Assembly (NCBI GenBank): GCA_963930655.1
Contig: OZ005607.1
Coordinates: forward strand, 25,056,874 to 25,120,873
Source: Myrica gale
Lineage: Eukaryota; Streptophyta; Magnoliopsida; Fagales; Myricaceae
Direction: 5' to 3'
Length of the DNA: 64,000 bases
Shown here: positions 1-13,327 of the stretch, in pieces
Position numbering within the stretch: the first letter of the stretch is position 1
Layout of the letters: the number at the start of each line of letters is the position of its first letter
Translations under genes and position numbers: made by a program
Notes under the pieces: generated by a model
Seen by the model: the letters and a program-made list of their open reading frames with translations, nothing else
Databases searched by the model: none
Told to the model about the DNA's origin: nothing

Positions 1-3000
1 ACCACCAAGTGAGGAGCAGATTGAAGAAAGCCTTGCAGGAAATTTGTGTCGCTGCACAGGGTACAGACCAATTATTGATGCATTTCGTGTCTTTGCGAAA
101 ACAAATGATGACCTATATACTGGTATCTCTTCTCTAAGCCTTCAAGGAGGTCAAGCTGTTTGTCCTTCTACTGGTAAGCCTTGTTCATGTGGATCAAAAG
201 GTCCAAGTGGTATAGACTCCAACAAACAGTGTGTTCCTTGTGGTGATAAGTGTCAACCTATCTTTTACAGTGAGATAGATGGAAGCAAATATACTGAAAA
301 AGAGCTTATTTTTCCCCCTGAGCTATTGTTGAGGAAATCAACTTACTTAAATATGAGTGGTTTTGGCGGGCTAAAGTGGTATCGACCCTTAAGACTGCAA
401 CATGTGCTAGAGTTAAAAGCAGAATATCCTGATGCAAAGTTATTGGTGGGTAACACTGAGGTAGGAATTGAAATGAGGCTGAAGGGAATGCAATATCAGG
501 TCTTGATCTCTACAACGCATGTGCCTGAACTTAATGTCTTGAGTGTGAAGGATGATGGCTTAGACATAGGTGCTGCAGTGAGACTGTCTGATCTCCTGCA
601 TGTTTTTAGAAAGGTGGTGCTAGAGCGTGAGGCTCATGAAACATCTTCTCTTAAGGCCTTCATTGAACAGTTGAAATGGTTTGCTGGAACGCAGATAAAA
701 AACGTTGCATCTGTTGGTGGGAATATATGTACAGCCAGTCCAATATCCGACTTGAACCCTCTCTGGATGGCTGCTAAGGCAAAGTTTCGGATAATTGATT
801 GCAAAGGAAACATTAGGACGGTCTTGGCTGAGAATTTCTTCCTGGGTTATCGTAAGGTGGATCTGGCAACTGGTGAAATCCTACTTTCTGTTTTCTTACC
901 ATGGACTAGGCCCTTTGAATACATGAAAGAATTTAAGCAGGCTCACCGTCGAGATGATGATATTGCGATCGTAAATGCTGGAATGCGCATTTTTCTTGAG
1001 GAAAAAAGTGACAGCTGGGTCATTTCTGATGCATCCATTGTCTATGGAGGGGTTGCTCCTCTCTCTCTTTCTGCTGTCAAAACAAAAGAGTTTCTCGTTG
1101 GGAAGTATTGGAACAATGAGCTATTACAGGATGCTTTGAAAATCTTACAAGAGGATATCTCTCTAAAAGATGGTGCTCCTGGTGGGATGGTGGAATTTCG
1201 GAAATCTTTGACCCTTAGTTTCTTCTTCAAATTTTTCCTTTGGGTTTCTCATCAAATGGATGGTAAGAAATCCATTGAGAGTTTACAATTATCACATCTA
1301 TCTGCTATACAAACATTCCACCGCCCACCTGTTATAGGAAGTCAGGACTATGAAGTTAGAAAACATGGGACTGCTGTGGGTATTCCCGAGGTTCATCTTT
1401 CATCAAGACTTCAGGTGTGTGCATAGGATTAAATAGCTAGTTGAAAGAGTTGTATTCTTGCCGACCTATTGAATATTTTGATGTGTACTGTTTTCCATAT
1501 TTTAATAGTAGTCTACACTTACGAAGTATGCATAACTTCTACTCTGTCATCTCCACATACTTGTCATGTGTGAACATTTGTGCAGTTCTTTCGGCTATGA
1601 GATGATTATCTTCTCATATATTGCTAGGTTACAGGAGAGGCGGAATACACTGATGACACACCATTGCCTCCTGATGGTTTGCATGCTGCATTGGTTTTGA
1701 GCAGAAAACCTCATGCCCGTATACTTTCAATAGACGACTCAAAAGCCAAGACTTCTCCTGGGTTTGCAGGCATATTTCTAGCTAAGGATGTGCCTGGTGA
1801 TAACAACATAGGACCGGTTATCTATGATGAGGAACTATTTGCTACAGAGTTTGTCACTTGTGTGGGGCAGGTACGAAGCTTTGCTGCATAAATTTTTTAG
1901 CATAGACTAATGTCCATTCTTTGGCGTGCTTAATGTATTTTCTTCTGTGGGATGTATTTGACCTGCCCTCCCCTACTTCTTAATCCATGAAAGTGCGATT
2001 GTCTGTTCCATTCAGGCTGTAGGAGTGGTTGTTGCAGATACACATGAAAATGCAAAACTAGCAGCAAGAAAAGTTTATATTGAGTATGAAGAGCTCCCAG
2101 CTATCCTATCAATACAGGATGCCATCAATGCTAAAAGTTTCCATCCTGACACGGAGAGATGTTTGAGAAAAGGGGATGCGGATCTCTGTTTTCAATCTGG
2201 GAAATATGACAAGATCATAGAGGGCGAGGTTCAAGTGGGAGGTCAGGAACATTTTTACTTGGAGCCACAGAGCAGTTTGGTATGGACAATAGATGGTGGC
2301 AATGAAGTTCATATGATCTCATCTACCCAAGTAAGTAACCTTGCCTCTGTTTCATGTACTTATCCAAGCCATGGGCTTCTCTGAACCAACAGATTTAACG
2401 TTACTATCCAATGTTAGTTAAAGAAAAAAATGATTCTGCCTTTTTTTTAGCACCGATTTTACGAATTTCTTGTTATACTTAGGCATATGATTTTTTTTTT
2501 TGTTATGAATGACTAAATTTTATAGCAGCAGAATAAATGCATCGGAATAATGGGTGTTTGGAAAATAAATAAAAGTTCATATTGGTTTGCTGAATTGAAT
2601 AGTTGGAGAACATGAATTGCAGATTCCACCTGTATCCTATTTATGCATCTCTCATGGTTAATTTCCAGATTGTTCTGTATCCTATTCATGTGTATGCCTA
2701 CTGTTGTTATTATTATTCATATATCCTGATGCATAGGTATTCAAGATTCACTTCCTTGTATGTTTCAATTCTCATTCATCACTTCTCTGGCACGTGGTGG
2801 TTTGGAGCCATTAAATTGACCTCACTTTTATATTACTTGTACTTCCTCTGGCAATTGGTTTTTACTATCTTTCATGAAGCTTTCCGAAGGTTGCATCTGC
2901 TTCTTGTTTTTTTTTTCTCTGAGCTAAAGTTGCTTCATATTAAAACCTCAATACTAACACTGTAAATGTTGTGACCTACAAAACATGCTTACTTCCTATG

Positions 3001-6000
3001 TGCAATTTCCCAAAAGACTAATCCTTAATGAAGCTCCCATAAAATGGTTTTTATTGTCTGGTTTAGGCTAGTGCACTCCCAACCTGAGACTTGGCACATG
3101 AGCATGCAACACCTTCACAATCTACTTCAATCGTATTAGGATATATCCCGATGCCGTCCCACTCAAAGCCTGAGGTATTTGGCAGGGCTTATGTTGCGCT
3201 ATGCTTTTGCACTACATGGCTTTACTAAGTTGGCTCTAGCATTTGTTCTAAAGTAGGATATTTCCAGAAGACTAGTTATTTTCAGTCATTTATATAGCAC
3301 AGTTCTTGCATGTAATACACATCATGTTAGACTTAGCATATGTCTGTGCAAAACCTCTACAATCTACTCCAATCCCATCCCGGGTATCACAATAAGTTTA
3401 TTCCCTGTTTCGTGTTTTGATCACTGATCATTCATATCTTATCTAGTAGCAGTATTGCTGTGGAATTTGCAAATTTCACTGCCCATAAGCTTATTAGTTT
3501 CGGATGTCTAGAAGATAGTTCTTTCGTGGCTTGCCATTTCTATTATTCAATCACATTACAATGCTTTGTGCAGGCGCCTCAGAAGCACCAGAAGTATGTT
3601 TCTCATGTTCTTGGTCTTCCTATGTCAAAAGTGGTTTGTAGAACCAAGCGAATTGGTGGTGGATTTGGTGGGAAGGAGACAAGATCAGCTTTCCTTGCTG
3701 CTGTGGCTTCTGTTCCATCATATCTGTTGAATCGGCCTGTGAAACTGACTCTGGACAGGGACATAGACATGATGACAACTGGGCAACGGCATAGCTTTTT
3801 TGGAAAGTACAAGGTATTATTTCCGTTCCACTAATTTTATTATCCTGTAGGATCAGTATAAGTAAGTTTAACAATTGAGGTCTACTGCTACAAGACCACA
3901 ACTACACGTTTTGTAAACCTATGCTTCCTAATTGACAAACATTTTGCTATAGAATAAACTGGTCTTACTATAAAATACTCCATTCGACTTAATTGGCATT
4001 CTAAGGTCACGCAATACTCCTGATGCACTTCTCCAGTTTCGTTGCAAGTTAAAGTTGCTGGAACAAAGTAATGATGAAATGACGTGATTTAGGTTGCTTT
4101 CACAAATGAGGGAAAAGTGCTGGCACTGGATCTGGAAATCTACAATAATGCGGGAAATTCACTGGACCTTTCTCTTGCTGTCCTCGAACGTGCTATGTTT
4201 CACTCTGATAATGTCTATGAGATACCAAATATGAGGATAATTGGAGGGGCTTGCTTCACTAATATGCCCAGTAACACTGCCTTTCGAGGATTTGGTGGTC
4301 CCCAAGGTATGCTTATTGCTGAAAATTGGATTCAGAGAATTGCAGTAGAACTCAAGAAAAGCCCAGAGGAGATAAGGGTAAGTTACCCAGTCTTCTTAGT
4401 TTTGATGTTCTTATGATATGGCTGTAGTTTTTGATCCTATCCTGGTGGCTGTTCTTCCAGTTGAGTGTGTCATTTGGATTTCCTCGTAGGAAATTAATTT
4501 TCAAGGCGAAGGCTCAGTATTGCATTATGGCCAACAACTTCAACATTGCACCTTGTCCCAGCTCTGGAATGAGTTGAAGTTATCTTGTGAGTTTTTGAAT
4601 GCTCAAGAAGAAGTTACTCAATTCAATGGTAAAAATCGGTGGAGGAAGCGTGGTATTGCCATGGTTCCAACCAAATTCGGCATATCGTTTACGACAAAGC
4701 TTATGAACCAGGTAATGTATGGTATTAATTCTTTTATTTTACAGTTATGGTTAGCGTTTTCTTTTTCGAGGATCAGTTTTGCTAGGGATAGTGCCTGTTG
4801 TACTTTGTTCCTTATTTCCCACCTCACTCTCTCTCTTTCTTTCCGTGTGTGTGTGTTTTATGTATGTATGTATGTATCTCGGAATGGGATTCCTGGTAGT
4901 TTCTCCAACCTAAATTTAGTGAGTTTTCTTCCCAGACATTTGCTCACCTTGTAGAGGATCATCCTCAAAATCCAAAATCGTTACTTTTAAGGGTATCTTA
5001 ATCAGCTATTTTGCAATGAATGCACCTTTTAACTTGTTTCAGACTAGGCATTCGATTTGGTTTATCATCTGCTTTAAGTTTAATGTTTTGCTAGAACATA
5101 CGCATTGATCTGATCTGAAGACGTGCAGTCATGCTTATTCTCATTCTTTTTGAATAGGAATCATGTATTCCATGTATATAAAGGATTCTGTTATTAGAAT
5201 TCTGATTGTGTATACATTGTGAATGACTGTAGGCTGGTGCTCTTGTTCATGTTTATACTGATGGAACAGTTCTTGTTACACATGGAGGTGTTGAGATGGG
5301 TCAAGGTTTACATACAAAAGTTGCTCAGATTGCTGCTTCTGCCTTTAATATCCCTCTCAGTTCGATCTTTATATCAGAGACGAGTACTGACAAGGTAATA
5401 ATTGATGTCTTTGATAAAGGTTTTACAATCTGTTTCTTGGAAAGTAATTTTCTCTAGACCATGTTTGGTGGAGAAGCTGCATTGGGATCACTTGGGGGAC
5501 TTTGGATGGGCATGGCCTGTTAACCAAGTATTAGAGAAGTCGAATACAGTGGCATGGGGGTGAATGGCTTGTTCTTATGTCCCTTGAATAAAGGGCGGTA
5601 ACAAGGACATGACATATATGGGTATTCTATATACTCTTGGACAGCTGCATCACTACGATCTATTCTACAAAAAAAACACTGCAAGCCATGTATAGAGGGA
5701 TTTTCCCTTTCACGTGCTTAATTGTTTAGAACAAGTCAAAGGGAAACGTCTTGGGCTATGTGTTCAGAAGGACTTTACATTGGCTGTTGTGAGAGGGGGA
5801 ATGTTTCCTGTCTCACGAATCCCCATTTGAACCCATAATAAGATTTTTGAAAATTGAAGTTGAAGAATTAATTGTTCTGAAATCTCGAATCGCAACTGGA
5901 TATAGATCGTGGATTTCCATTGATGTAGATATAAGTATTCAATTCCCTTGTTCTTTATACAAAACTGTCTTAAATGCAGCCATGAATACATGTACAGTAA

Positions 6001-6893
6001 ATATTTACAAATACATGCTTCTGTTGTTTTTGTGGTGCTGCCAAATCAGGTTCCTAATTCATCGCCAACAGCAGCTTCTGCGAGTTCTGACATGTATGGG
6101 GCTGCAGTTTTGGATGCATGTGAGCAAATAAAGGCACGCATGGAGCCCATTGCTTCACAAAATAGTTTCAGCTCATTCGCTGAGGTACCACTATTTTCCT
6201 AATTGTGCACAAAGTTCAGCACCTTGATCCTTGGATGATCCAATAATCAAAGAATATGATCTCTGGTTTTGTTAGGGAGGATCAGTTTCTTTTCCTTGAG
6301 GGGCGGTAAATATTGGTGATTTTCTTTGTTTATTGTTTACTACTATCACAACTATTAAGGTTGACAAGAGATAAATTCGACTTTGGCATGGTTAAGGAGA
6401 TGTTTGTTTGAATTCCTGCTTACAATCTTAGAGTCATACAAGCATAAGCATTCAACCGGATCTCTTTCTGATATTGCTTAGTAACTTCTAAAAGAATGGT
6501 CAGTATAAACTCTTGGGAAAGAGGTGGACATATGATTACCTAAACTTTCTTGGAGGTTCATGTCAGCCATAATTGATAGTGATCATTTCATTAAACTGGG
6601 ATGCTTAAAACACCTTTTATCCATGATTACATGCCATGGAGGCAGACAGAATCCTATACACAGTTCAGATCAAAAGCAAAATAAGGATGTTTATATGCCA
6701 GATACTCCCATACGGTTTGAAGCTTATGGACTGGGGAAGGAGTGGTACTATCTTGGGGAAGATAAGGAGATGGTTATGTAATTTGCAGTGCACAGTGGCA
6801 AAAGCTTTTTAAGAGTTGAACTGGATAAATGATGTGCTGGGGAGCAAGTCAATGACCTAAATAGCTCAAGTGACTGGTCCTTCCCTTGCCATG

Positions 6894-6958
<65 letters not shown>

Positions 6959-9900
6959 CGAGAAAAAGAGAAAAAAAGAAAAAGAATTGGATAATATAAA
7001 GATACCATGTATCGGCCCAGTTCGATTGTAAAAAAAAGGTGCTTCTGGGGGGCTATTAGGTAACAAAACCTACGATGTACTTAAACTAGCTTCAATGTAG
7101 TACAGTTTAATGTAATCGGTAACTTGTGTAAAATCCGAGGTGGATTGTATATTAGGCTGCTATTACTTTCATGAGAAAACTTCCAGGATGAGATAATTAT
7201 GTTCTGTTTTCAAATTATTCTCAGCTGGCAGTTGCATGCTATGAGGCGCGGATAGACCTTTCAGCACATGGATTTTATATTACACCTGAAATTGGCTTTG
7301 ATTGGAGGACTGGTAAAGGAATCCCATTCAGGTATTTCACGTATGGTGCTGCCTTTGCTGAGGTTGAAATTGACACGTTGACTGGAGATTTTCACACAAG
7401 AACAGCAAACATTTTCTTGGATCTTGGATATTCTCTCAATCCAGCTATTGATGTTGGACAGGTGCCTTTCGTGTTATTGCATTTGATTTTCTTTTTGTGT
7501 TTCCTTTGTTCATGAAAGACTAAGTACATCTTTTCATATTCTCCAATGTATTCAAGGTTTCAAGTTAGTGTCACTTCTTTATGCAGGATCTGCAAAGTTT
7601 AGCTTTTCTTTTTTCTATTCTTAATTAGTTCATAAGCCAATCTCAGTATCCCATCCTTTTCTCTCCCCCTCGCTTTGGTCTTCTTCCGAATCAGATAGCT
7701 AAGGAGATGCTAGGATGCTGCAGCTATACATATTACAAACATGGTCATATGAAGTACTTCAACACTACATCACTATTCAGTGGGAGTAGGATATAAGCAG
7801 TGGATACAATTATAGAGATTCTTTTTTGCATTGTAACTGACTCTGGAAAATATGATAATGATTCATAGTTAATCATAAATCGTTGGAAAATAGATGCTTT
7901 TGCTTGCTCTTATGTTCAAGATACTTTGGCCTATTCTAGCAAAAGAAAAGAGATTCATTGTAAGGAATTACAACATGTGATCCTATTTGCTAGATATCCA
8001 TATAACAAATTTAGCAGGTGTAGAAAGTGAAACATAGTTTCTTGAATAAGAATAAAAGTAAACCATTGTGATATCCAAAATTACCTAGGTATGGGCATGT
8101 GTTAAGTGCATATGATGGGCATGGATTGTGAAGACATTTTATGGACAGGTAAGTCCCACATTGGATTTATGCCAAGTGGAACTGGACTAAATAAGCAATT
8201 CCATTGGAGTAACCAACAACTAGTAGTCTTTTTAGGGCATCTTTGATTTATACTGTTTGAAACTAGTAGGCACTGCCATGGAGTACCAATAATGACTAGT
8301 TCTTTGAAGTTAGGATATACATGAGGTAACATATGCCTAGGTGGTTGAAACTAGACTATATAAGGTACTGCCATGGAGTATCAATAATGACTAGTTCTTT
8401 TAAGTTATGATATACGTGTGCTAACATATCCGTAAGTCATTACAAGAGGTATGAAAACCTATCAAGTAATGGCATTTGGTGTTGTTTATTGCCTCCTACG
8501 AACCATAATGTGATTTTACAAGTGGAGGAGTCTGTCATATCCTGAATTGTGGAGGCATTGTGTTGATAAGTGTTACTATCATATTGGGTGTGTGAATTGT
8601 AAAAGCATAACATTGGCATTTGCTAAGTCCCCTTGTGTAGTAAGGATCCAATGTGGGACTTGAGTCCATTCCTATCTCATTCCTTCTTTTCCCACTCCAT
8701 GTGGGACAGGTGTATTATAACAGGGGCTAAAGGTATATTCAGTGGTTGCTTGCTGAAAGTGGCTTGGACTGGCCCTTCTTAAGCTCGCCAAAAGTTTAGG
8801 ATGATATAGCAATAATAGCCTATGATTACTCGTAGCAAAATTCAGTTAAAGGAGGTTATTGGGAAATAACCTCTTCTGTGGTCACCTGACAAGCTATTGA
8901 AGATAAACATTTTAATGTGACTCAAGACGTGCTGCAAGTGCCCTGTATTTCACATTTGATTTTGTAGGGTACTGTTTTGTATACATTTCCACCTGAAACT
9001 GCTAATAGAGTTACAGTTTCCAGTCTCCCTAGATCTCAGTTGGGTAAGAGAATCAGATGCTAATGAAAATTTAGGTATATATCACAGAATCTTTTGCATG
9101 TTAGTTTCTTTCTCTAACTTGAGACATTTTAATTGTGAATGTAATTGGAGTTTCTTCTTGTGGTCTAAACTCTACGGTGAAGAATTTTGTGCTTTGTTCT
9201 CATCATTTGACTGAGTCCATGCTGAAGTTACATTCGCAGGGTAAATGAAGCACGATGTGATTGCCTCGACATGCTCACTGCTCATTGTTGTACTTCTACT
9301 TTTTTTCACCAATCTGATAAGCTGATAATGAGGCTGAAAGATTGAGAAAAGTCTGCAAGACTTGTTAATTGTCTTATGGAGAGCTGTACTGTTTTATGTG
9401 ATTCACTGATATGATGGTATATGGCTAGTAATAATTGAGTAATTCAAAATCATGAACCAAGTACCGAAATCCTGCTGTTTTGGACTTCCAGGTGGATGCT
9501 AATCCTGCTGTATATGTTTGTGAACTTCGGAAACCTGTGTTTGAGCTCCAGTGCCATTTATCTTGTGGTTGCTGATGGTAGTTGTAGACTATATGTGCTG
9601 ACTGTTGTCATGCAGATTTGTGATTCTCATTGATTGCATAATCAACCTGTGTTAGGTTGGAGCCTTTTGCACCTGAAATCAATGTGATGTGTTTCATCTT
9701 CTCATGATTTGGTGTATATTTCTATTCAAACAGATTGAAGGAGCCTTTATCCAAGGTTTAGGTTGGGTAGCTCTAGAGGAGCTAAAATGGGGAGATGCAG
9801 CTCATAAGTGGATACCACCTGGTTGCCTTTATACATGTGGGCCGGGAAGTTACAAAATTCCTTCTCTGAATGATGTTCCATTCAGATTCAATGTTTCACT

Positions 9901-11503
9901 TCTGAAGGTACACTCAACTAATTGATTTTCGATTAACTTCAGGAAGAAATTGCTGGAGTGCATTTGATGCGAAAAATTCTCTTTAAATAAAGGCTTAATT
10001 ATTGCTACAGTTCATATGGTATTTACTTTTAACAAATCAGTACCCAAAACTTTGAACGGCTTGGTCCGTGTGGTCCATTTTTCAGACATGTAAGTTTTTC
10101 CGTCCACCAAAAATTAGCCGACTAATGGAAGACCGACATGGGGTCGGAGTGGGGATGTTCATTTTCGGGGTCGGATGGTTTATCTCGAATCCCATCCCCG
10201 TTTGTAGGCTAACTTTTGGTGGACGAGAAAACTTACATGTCTGCAAAATTGGACCGTAGAGACTAATTTGTTCAAAATTGTACCCTAAAGACTGATTTGT
10301 TAAAAGTGAATACTACAGGAACTGTATCGGTAATTAAGCCTTAAATAAATTATTATTTGATAGGAATACATGCCTGCACATTGATTTAAATGATGTGAAA
10401 AAACTTTGTTGAACTTAAAGCATCCTCTTATAGAGAGAGAAGATATTTATAATTTTTTTTTTCTAAGTGAGAAGATATTTATAATTACTTGTTCAAAATT
10501 TATGCTGGTTTCTTCAGGTAGATATTTATGGAAGCCTGCTCTACCGAGAGCCTTTTTACTCTACTGATACGTAATGTAGAACATTCTTGTAAATGTCAGC
10601 TCCTATACTGTCAGCGAAGTTAGTAATTTCAGATATCTATTGGATTGAATCCTTAAGTATCTGGGGGAATAACAGCCAGAGAAATGAGAGCAAAAACACT
10701 GGAAGACTCAATTTCCTAGCAAATTCATTTTAGTTTCAATCTATTCGAGTTTAGAAATATAGATCTTTTAAATAGTACATTGATTTTGACCAAAATGGTA
10801 AATATGAAATAACTACATAACGTACAAAGTTCTCCATATGATGACTTCCAGTACAGAAATCCTTACTTTGCTGAGTGGATCCAAAGAAAATTGGGGATGG
10901 GAATAGTTCCTTCCGCCTATGTAGGCAATTAGAAATGAATCAATGGTTTTTTTATGTAGTGTCTTCCAATCACTGGAAATAAGAAGAGGATTTTGAATTC
11001 CCATATGCAGAAGCATATTATCTTAGGGTCATCTGTTGCACATGATATCACGGTTCCTTATACAATCAATTTCCATTTGGTAGATTATGTTTCTCGAATC
11101 CACATTAGTTGTAGGAGCTTCAATTGTGTGATTTGCACTTTTAATTTCAAAATTAATTTGATGTCTTCACATGCATTTCACAACTTAGTACAGCTATTCA
11201 CTTAAACCAGTACCAGTTTTTTACTTCTCTGGCTTATGGGTTCTTTTTGGTTATTGACAGGGTCATCCAAATGTGAAGGCCATCCACTCGTCTAAAGCTG
11301 TTGGTGAGCCTCCCTTTTTTCTGGCCTCAGCTGTCTTTTTTGCCATCAAAGATGCTGTCATAGCTGCAAGAGCAGAAGTGGGTTGTAGTGACTGGTTTCC
11401 TCTGGACAATCCTGCAACGCCTGAGCGTATTCGGATGGCTTGTTTGGATGAGTTCACTGCGCCATTTACTAGCTATGATTTCTGCCCCAAGCTCAGCGTC
11501 TGA
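1..11503 (+). CDS. XDH1: Xanthine dehydrogenase, 3' eleven exons (5' end outside window)
   Basis: Oxidises hypoxanthine to xanthine and uric acid in purine breakdown. Exons, all with GT/AG borders and whole-codon lengths: 2-1414, 1628-1870, 2016-2330, 3574-3813, 4093-4377, 4490-4711, 5233-5394, 6050-6184, 7225-7461, 9734-9907 and 11261-11503 (stop TGA). They encode about 1222 residues of a family usually near 1360, so the first 2Fe-2S cluster lies left of the window. Visible in order: second 2Fe-2S motif [12 protein letters not shown]-binding domain ([15 protein letters not shown]), FAD-domain C-terminus, then the molybdopterin domains. The latter carry [42 protein letters not shown] and GEPPFFLAS. 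The family's three active-site residues (Glu in GGKE, Arg in AFRG, Glu in GEPP) are all present. The frame is open throughout and it looks functional. The encoded sequence closely matches plant XDH as I remember it, not aldehyde oxidase. Introns 8-10 are enlarged by repeats. Confidence 0.97.
6897..6958. repeat. Compound (TA)n(GA)n microsatellite in XDH intron 8
   Basis: A pure TA run passes directly into a GA run inside the intron between 6184 and 7225. It lies far from both splice sites and has no evident effect on the gene. It should be length-polymorphic. Confidence 0.95.
8254..8430. repeat. Imperfect tandem duplication (unit about 88 bp) in XDH intron 9
   Basis: The stretch beginning TTGAAACTAG and running through CTGCCATGGAGTA occurs twice, near 8255 and near 8343. 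It continues in both copies through AATGACTAGTTCTTT. The copies differ by scattered substitutions. Intron 9 (7462-9733) is the longest intron seen, and I recognise no coding sequence in it. Confidence 0.75.
9983..10346. mobile_element. Long-hairpin MITE-like element in XDH intron 10
   Basis: The left end reads TAAATAAAGGCTTAATTA and the right end is its near reverse complement. The match continues inward through the CTTTTAACAAATCA box (10026-10039 against about 10293-10306). It resumes at ACATGTAAGTTTT...CGTCCACCAAAA (10087-10110 against 10214-10240). The whole of about 360 bp can therefore fold into one imperfect stem. There is no coding capacity. The superfamily is not determined; a clean target duplication is masked by the TTAAATAAA sequence shared at both edges. 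Confidence 0.75.
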
Positions 11504-12322
11504 TGAGCTAGTGATTTTCATTTGCGTCGTCAGCCTAAAATCTCACTTCGTGCAGTTTTTGTGGTTTCTGCCATGTCTCTGTTTCTGTTATAGCCAGGCA
11601 AGAGGAAGCAGGGACACCCTTCTTGTAAAAATTAATGAAGTTAGAAGCTTGTAAAAATAATTATGAAGTTATAAGACGGTTACTTCATATTTGCATGGTG
11701 CAAAATGTAATTACAAGCAGATATTTTGACAAGTCCAATAAAAACAAGCGGATTTCTAATGGAAGTAATGCCTTTGAGATCATGGAAATTTAAGAGTATT
11801 CATTCAATTTGCCACATACTGAGCAAATTGTTTCCGATAGCTTCTCTTTGTTAGAAGCTTTTCAAGTTCATTGCATCTAGGTTGCAGTGAAAAGGAGCTT
11901 AGGCTGGCTTGGATAGGTTTTGGTTTAAGAATGAGGCCATTAATTTGTCATGGCAGCAAAAACATGACAAAAGCTTTGAGCGCAGTGAAACCATTTGGCA
12001 TCTTATTGCTTGTCCTTGTCCATTAGTTCCTGCTGCAGGCGGTGCCATTTAGTACTTATATTCAACCACAAGTTAAAACTGACAAACTTGAAGGCAATAA
12101 AATCTCCACTATTTATCTTAAAGATAATAGTTACAAATTCGTGAATGCTTCTCTTTTTGGGTAAGTATTTGTGAATGATTTTCACTCTCCTCCATGACAG
12201 AGTTTTTTAGGAGGCCATTAAACATCATAAAACTGTGCGTTAGATCCTTTTACAAAATTGCATAAATTGGAGTGGTTAGCCTGTATGAAAATCATTTAAT
12301 TAGGGTTAAAACATTAAGTTGA
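11504..12322. repeat. XDH 3' flank, source copy of a dispersed duplicon
   Basis: Non-coding sequence after the XDH stop. A candidate poly(A) signal AATAAA lies at 11737-11742. Much of this flank recurs at 20276-20820, 29047-29166 and 43285-43965. The present copy follows the intact exon and is taken as the original. Confidence 0.8.
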
Positions 12323-13327
12323 CAATGTGAAACTCATCTCAAAAGCTTAAGCTTATAGAAAGAGGAAGATTTTATAATTTTGAATTATATTCTCTAACAC
12401 TCCCTCTCACGTGTGCGCCAAACTCTTAGAAGAAACCGAAATGGGAGGAAGAGTTTCAAGAGTATCTTGGATATTTGAAGAATCTAGGAGACAAGTGAAA
12501 TTTGAACCTAATGGAATAGGATAAGGCCAATTTGAATGTGAAGCAACATATCTACGTAATCATCTAAGGAAAGTGGTTGGGCCTCAGAATGATCTAAGGA
12601 GGAGTCGAGGTGCAATGTATATGGTGATGAAATAAGAGGAGAAGAATTGGCATTTAAATAGGAGAATTAAAGACACGGGTGAAGAATTTACCGTATTTTG
12701 AAGACCAAGCAAGTGACTAATATGCGAATCAATTGGAGTAGAAAAAATAGGAGCACAACTTGCAGGAGGACTTGGCTGAAGAGGTGGAGTGACAGAGCTT
12801 GCTGCAAATCTGGAAATAATTTTTCATAAAAAATGTGACGTGACACAGATTTTATTGGACACTGGATCGAGATACTTGTAACCTTTATATTTGGAAGCTT
12901 AACCTATGAAAATGCATCTTTTACTACGAAAGACCAATTTATAGGATGTGTATGGTCTGAGAAGAGGATAACATGTACAACCGAATGATCGTAGATAATT
13001 ATAATTAGGCTTACGATTGTATAATTTTTGATAACGTGAAATATTCTCAAAGATGGGTGTGGGAAGATGATTTATGAGGAAAATGGGAGTGAAAAAAGTA
13101 TCTACCCAGAACGAAGGTGGGAGACGAGACTAAGCAAGAAGAGAAAGGCCAATCTCTTAGATGTGCCGATGTTTCTCAGCTACTCCATTTTGCTGGGAAG
13201 TGTGAGGACACGTGCGCGATGTGTGATGCCATTAGACTCTAATAATTGAGTGAATAGGTTAGAAATATATTCACTCCATTATCAGATTGAAATTGTTTGA
13301 TTTTTGTGGAGAAGAAATTTTCGACAC
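12323..13327 (-). mobile_element. Decayed Ty1/Copia fragment with partial LTR
   Basis: On the minus strand, remnants of a Copia integrase can be recognised: a QSDNG box, a PxQNGVAE-like stretch near 13160-13310, and the KGYKYLDP region near 12840-12900. They run toward a GGGAGTG polypurine-like tract and a short LTR-like piece (12323-12399, TGTTAG...TTCACA). It is broken in many places and old. The paralogous flank at about 43965 passes from TTGACAAC straight into CCCTTGAATCC without this element. That supplies an empty or deleted site and delimits it. Confidence 0.7.

Noticed and set aside
2603-2965. 120-codon open frame in XDH intron 3
   Set aside because: It is AT-rich intron sequence between well-defined splice sites, with low-complexity Tyr/Phe composition.
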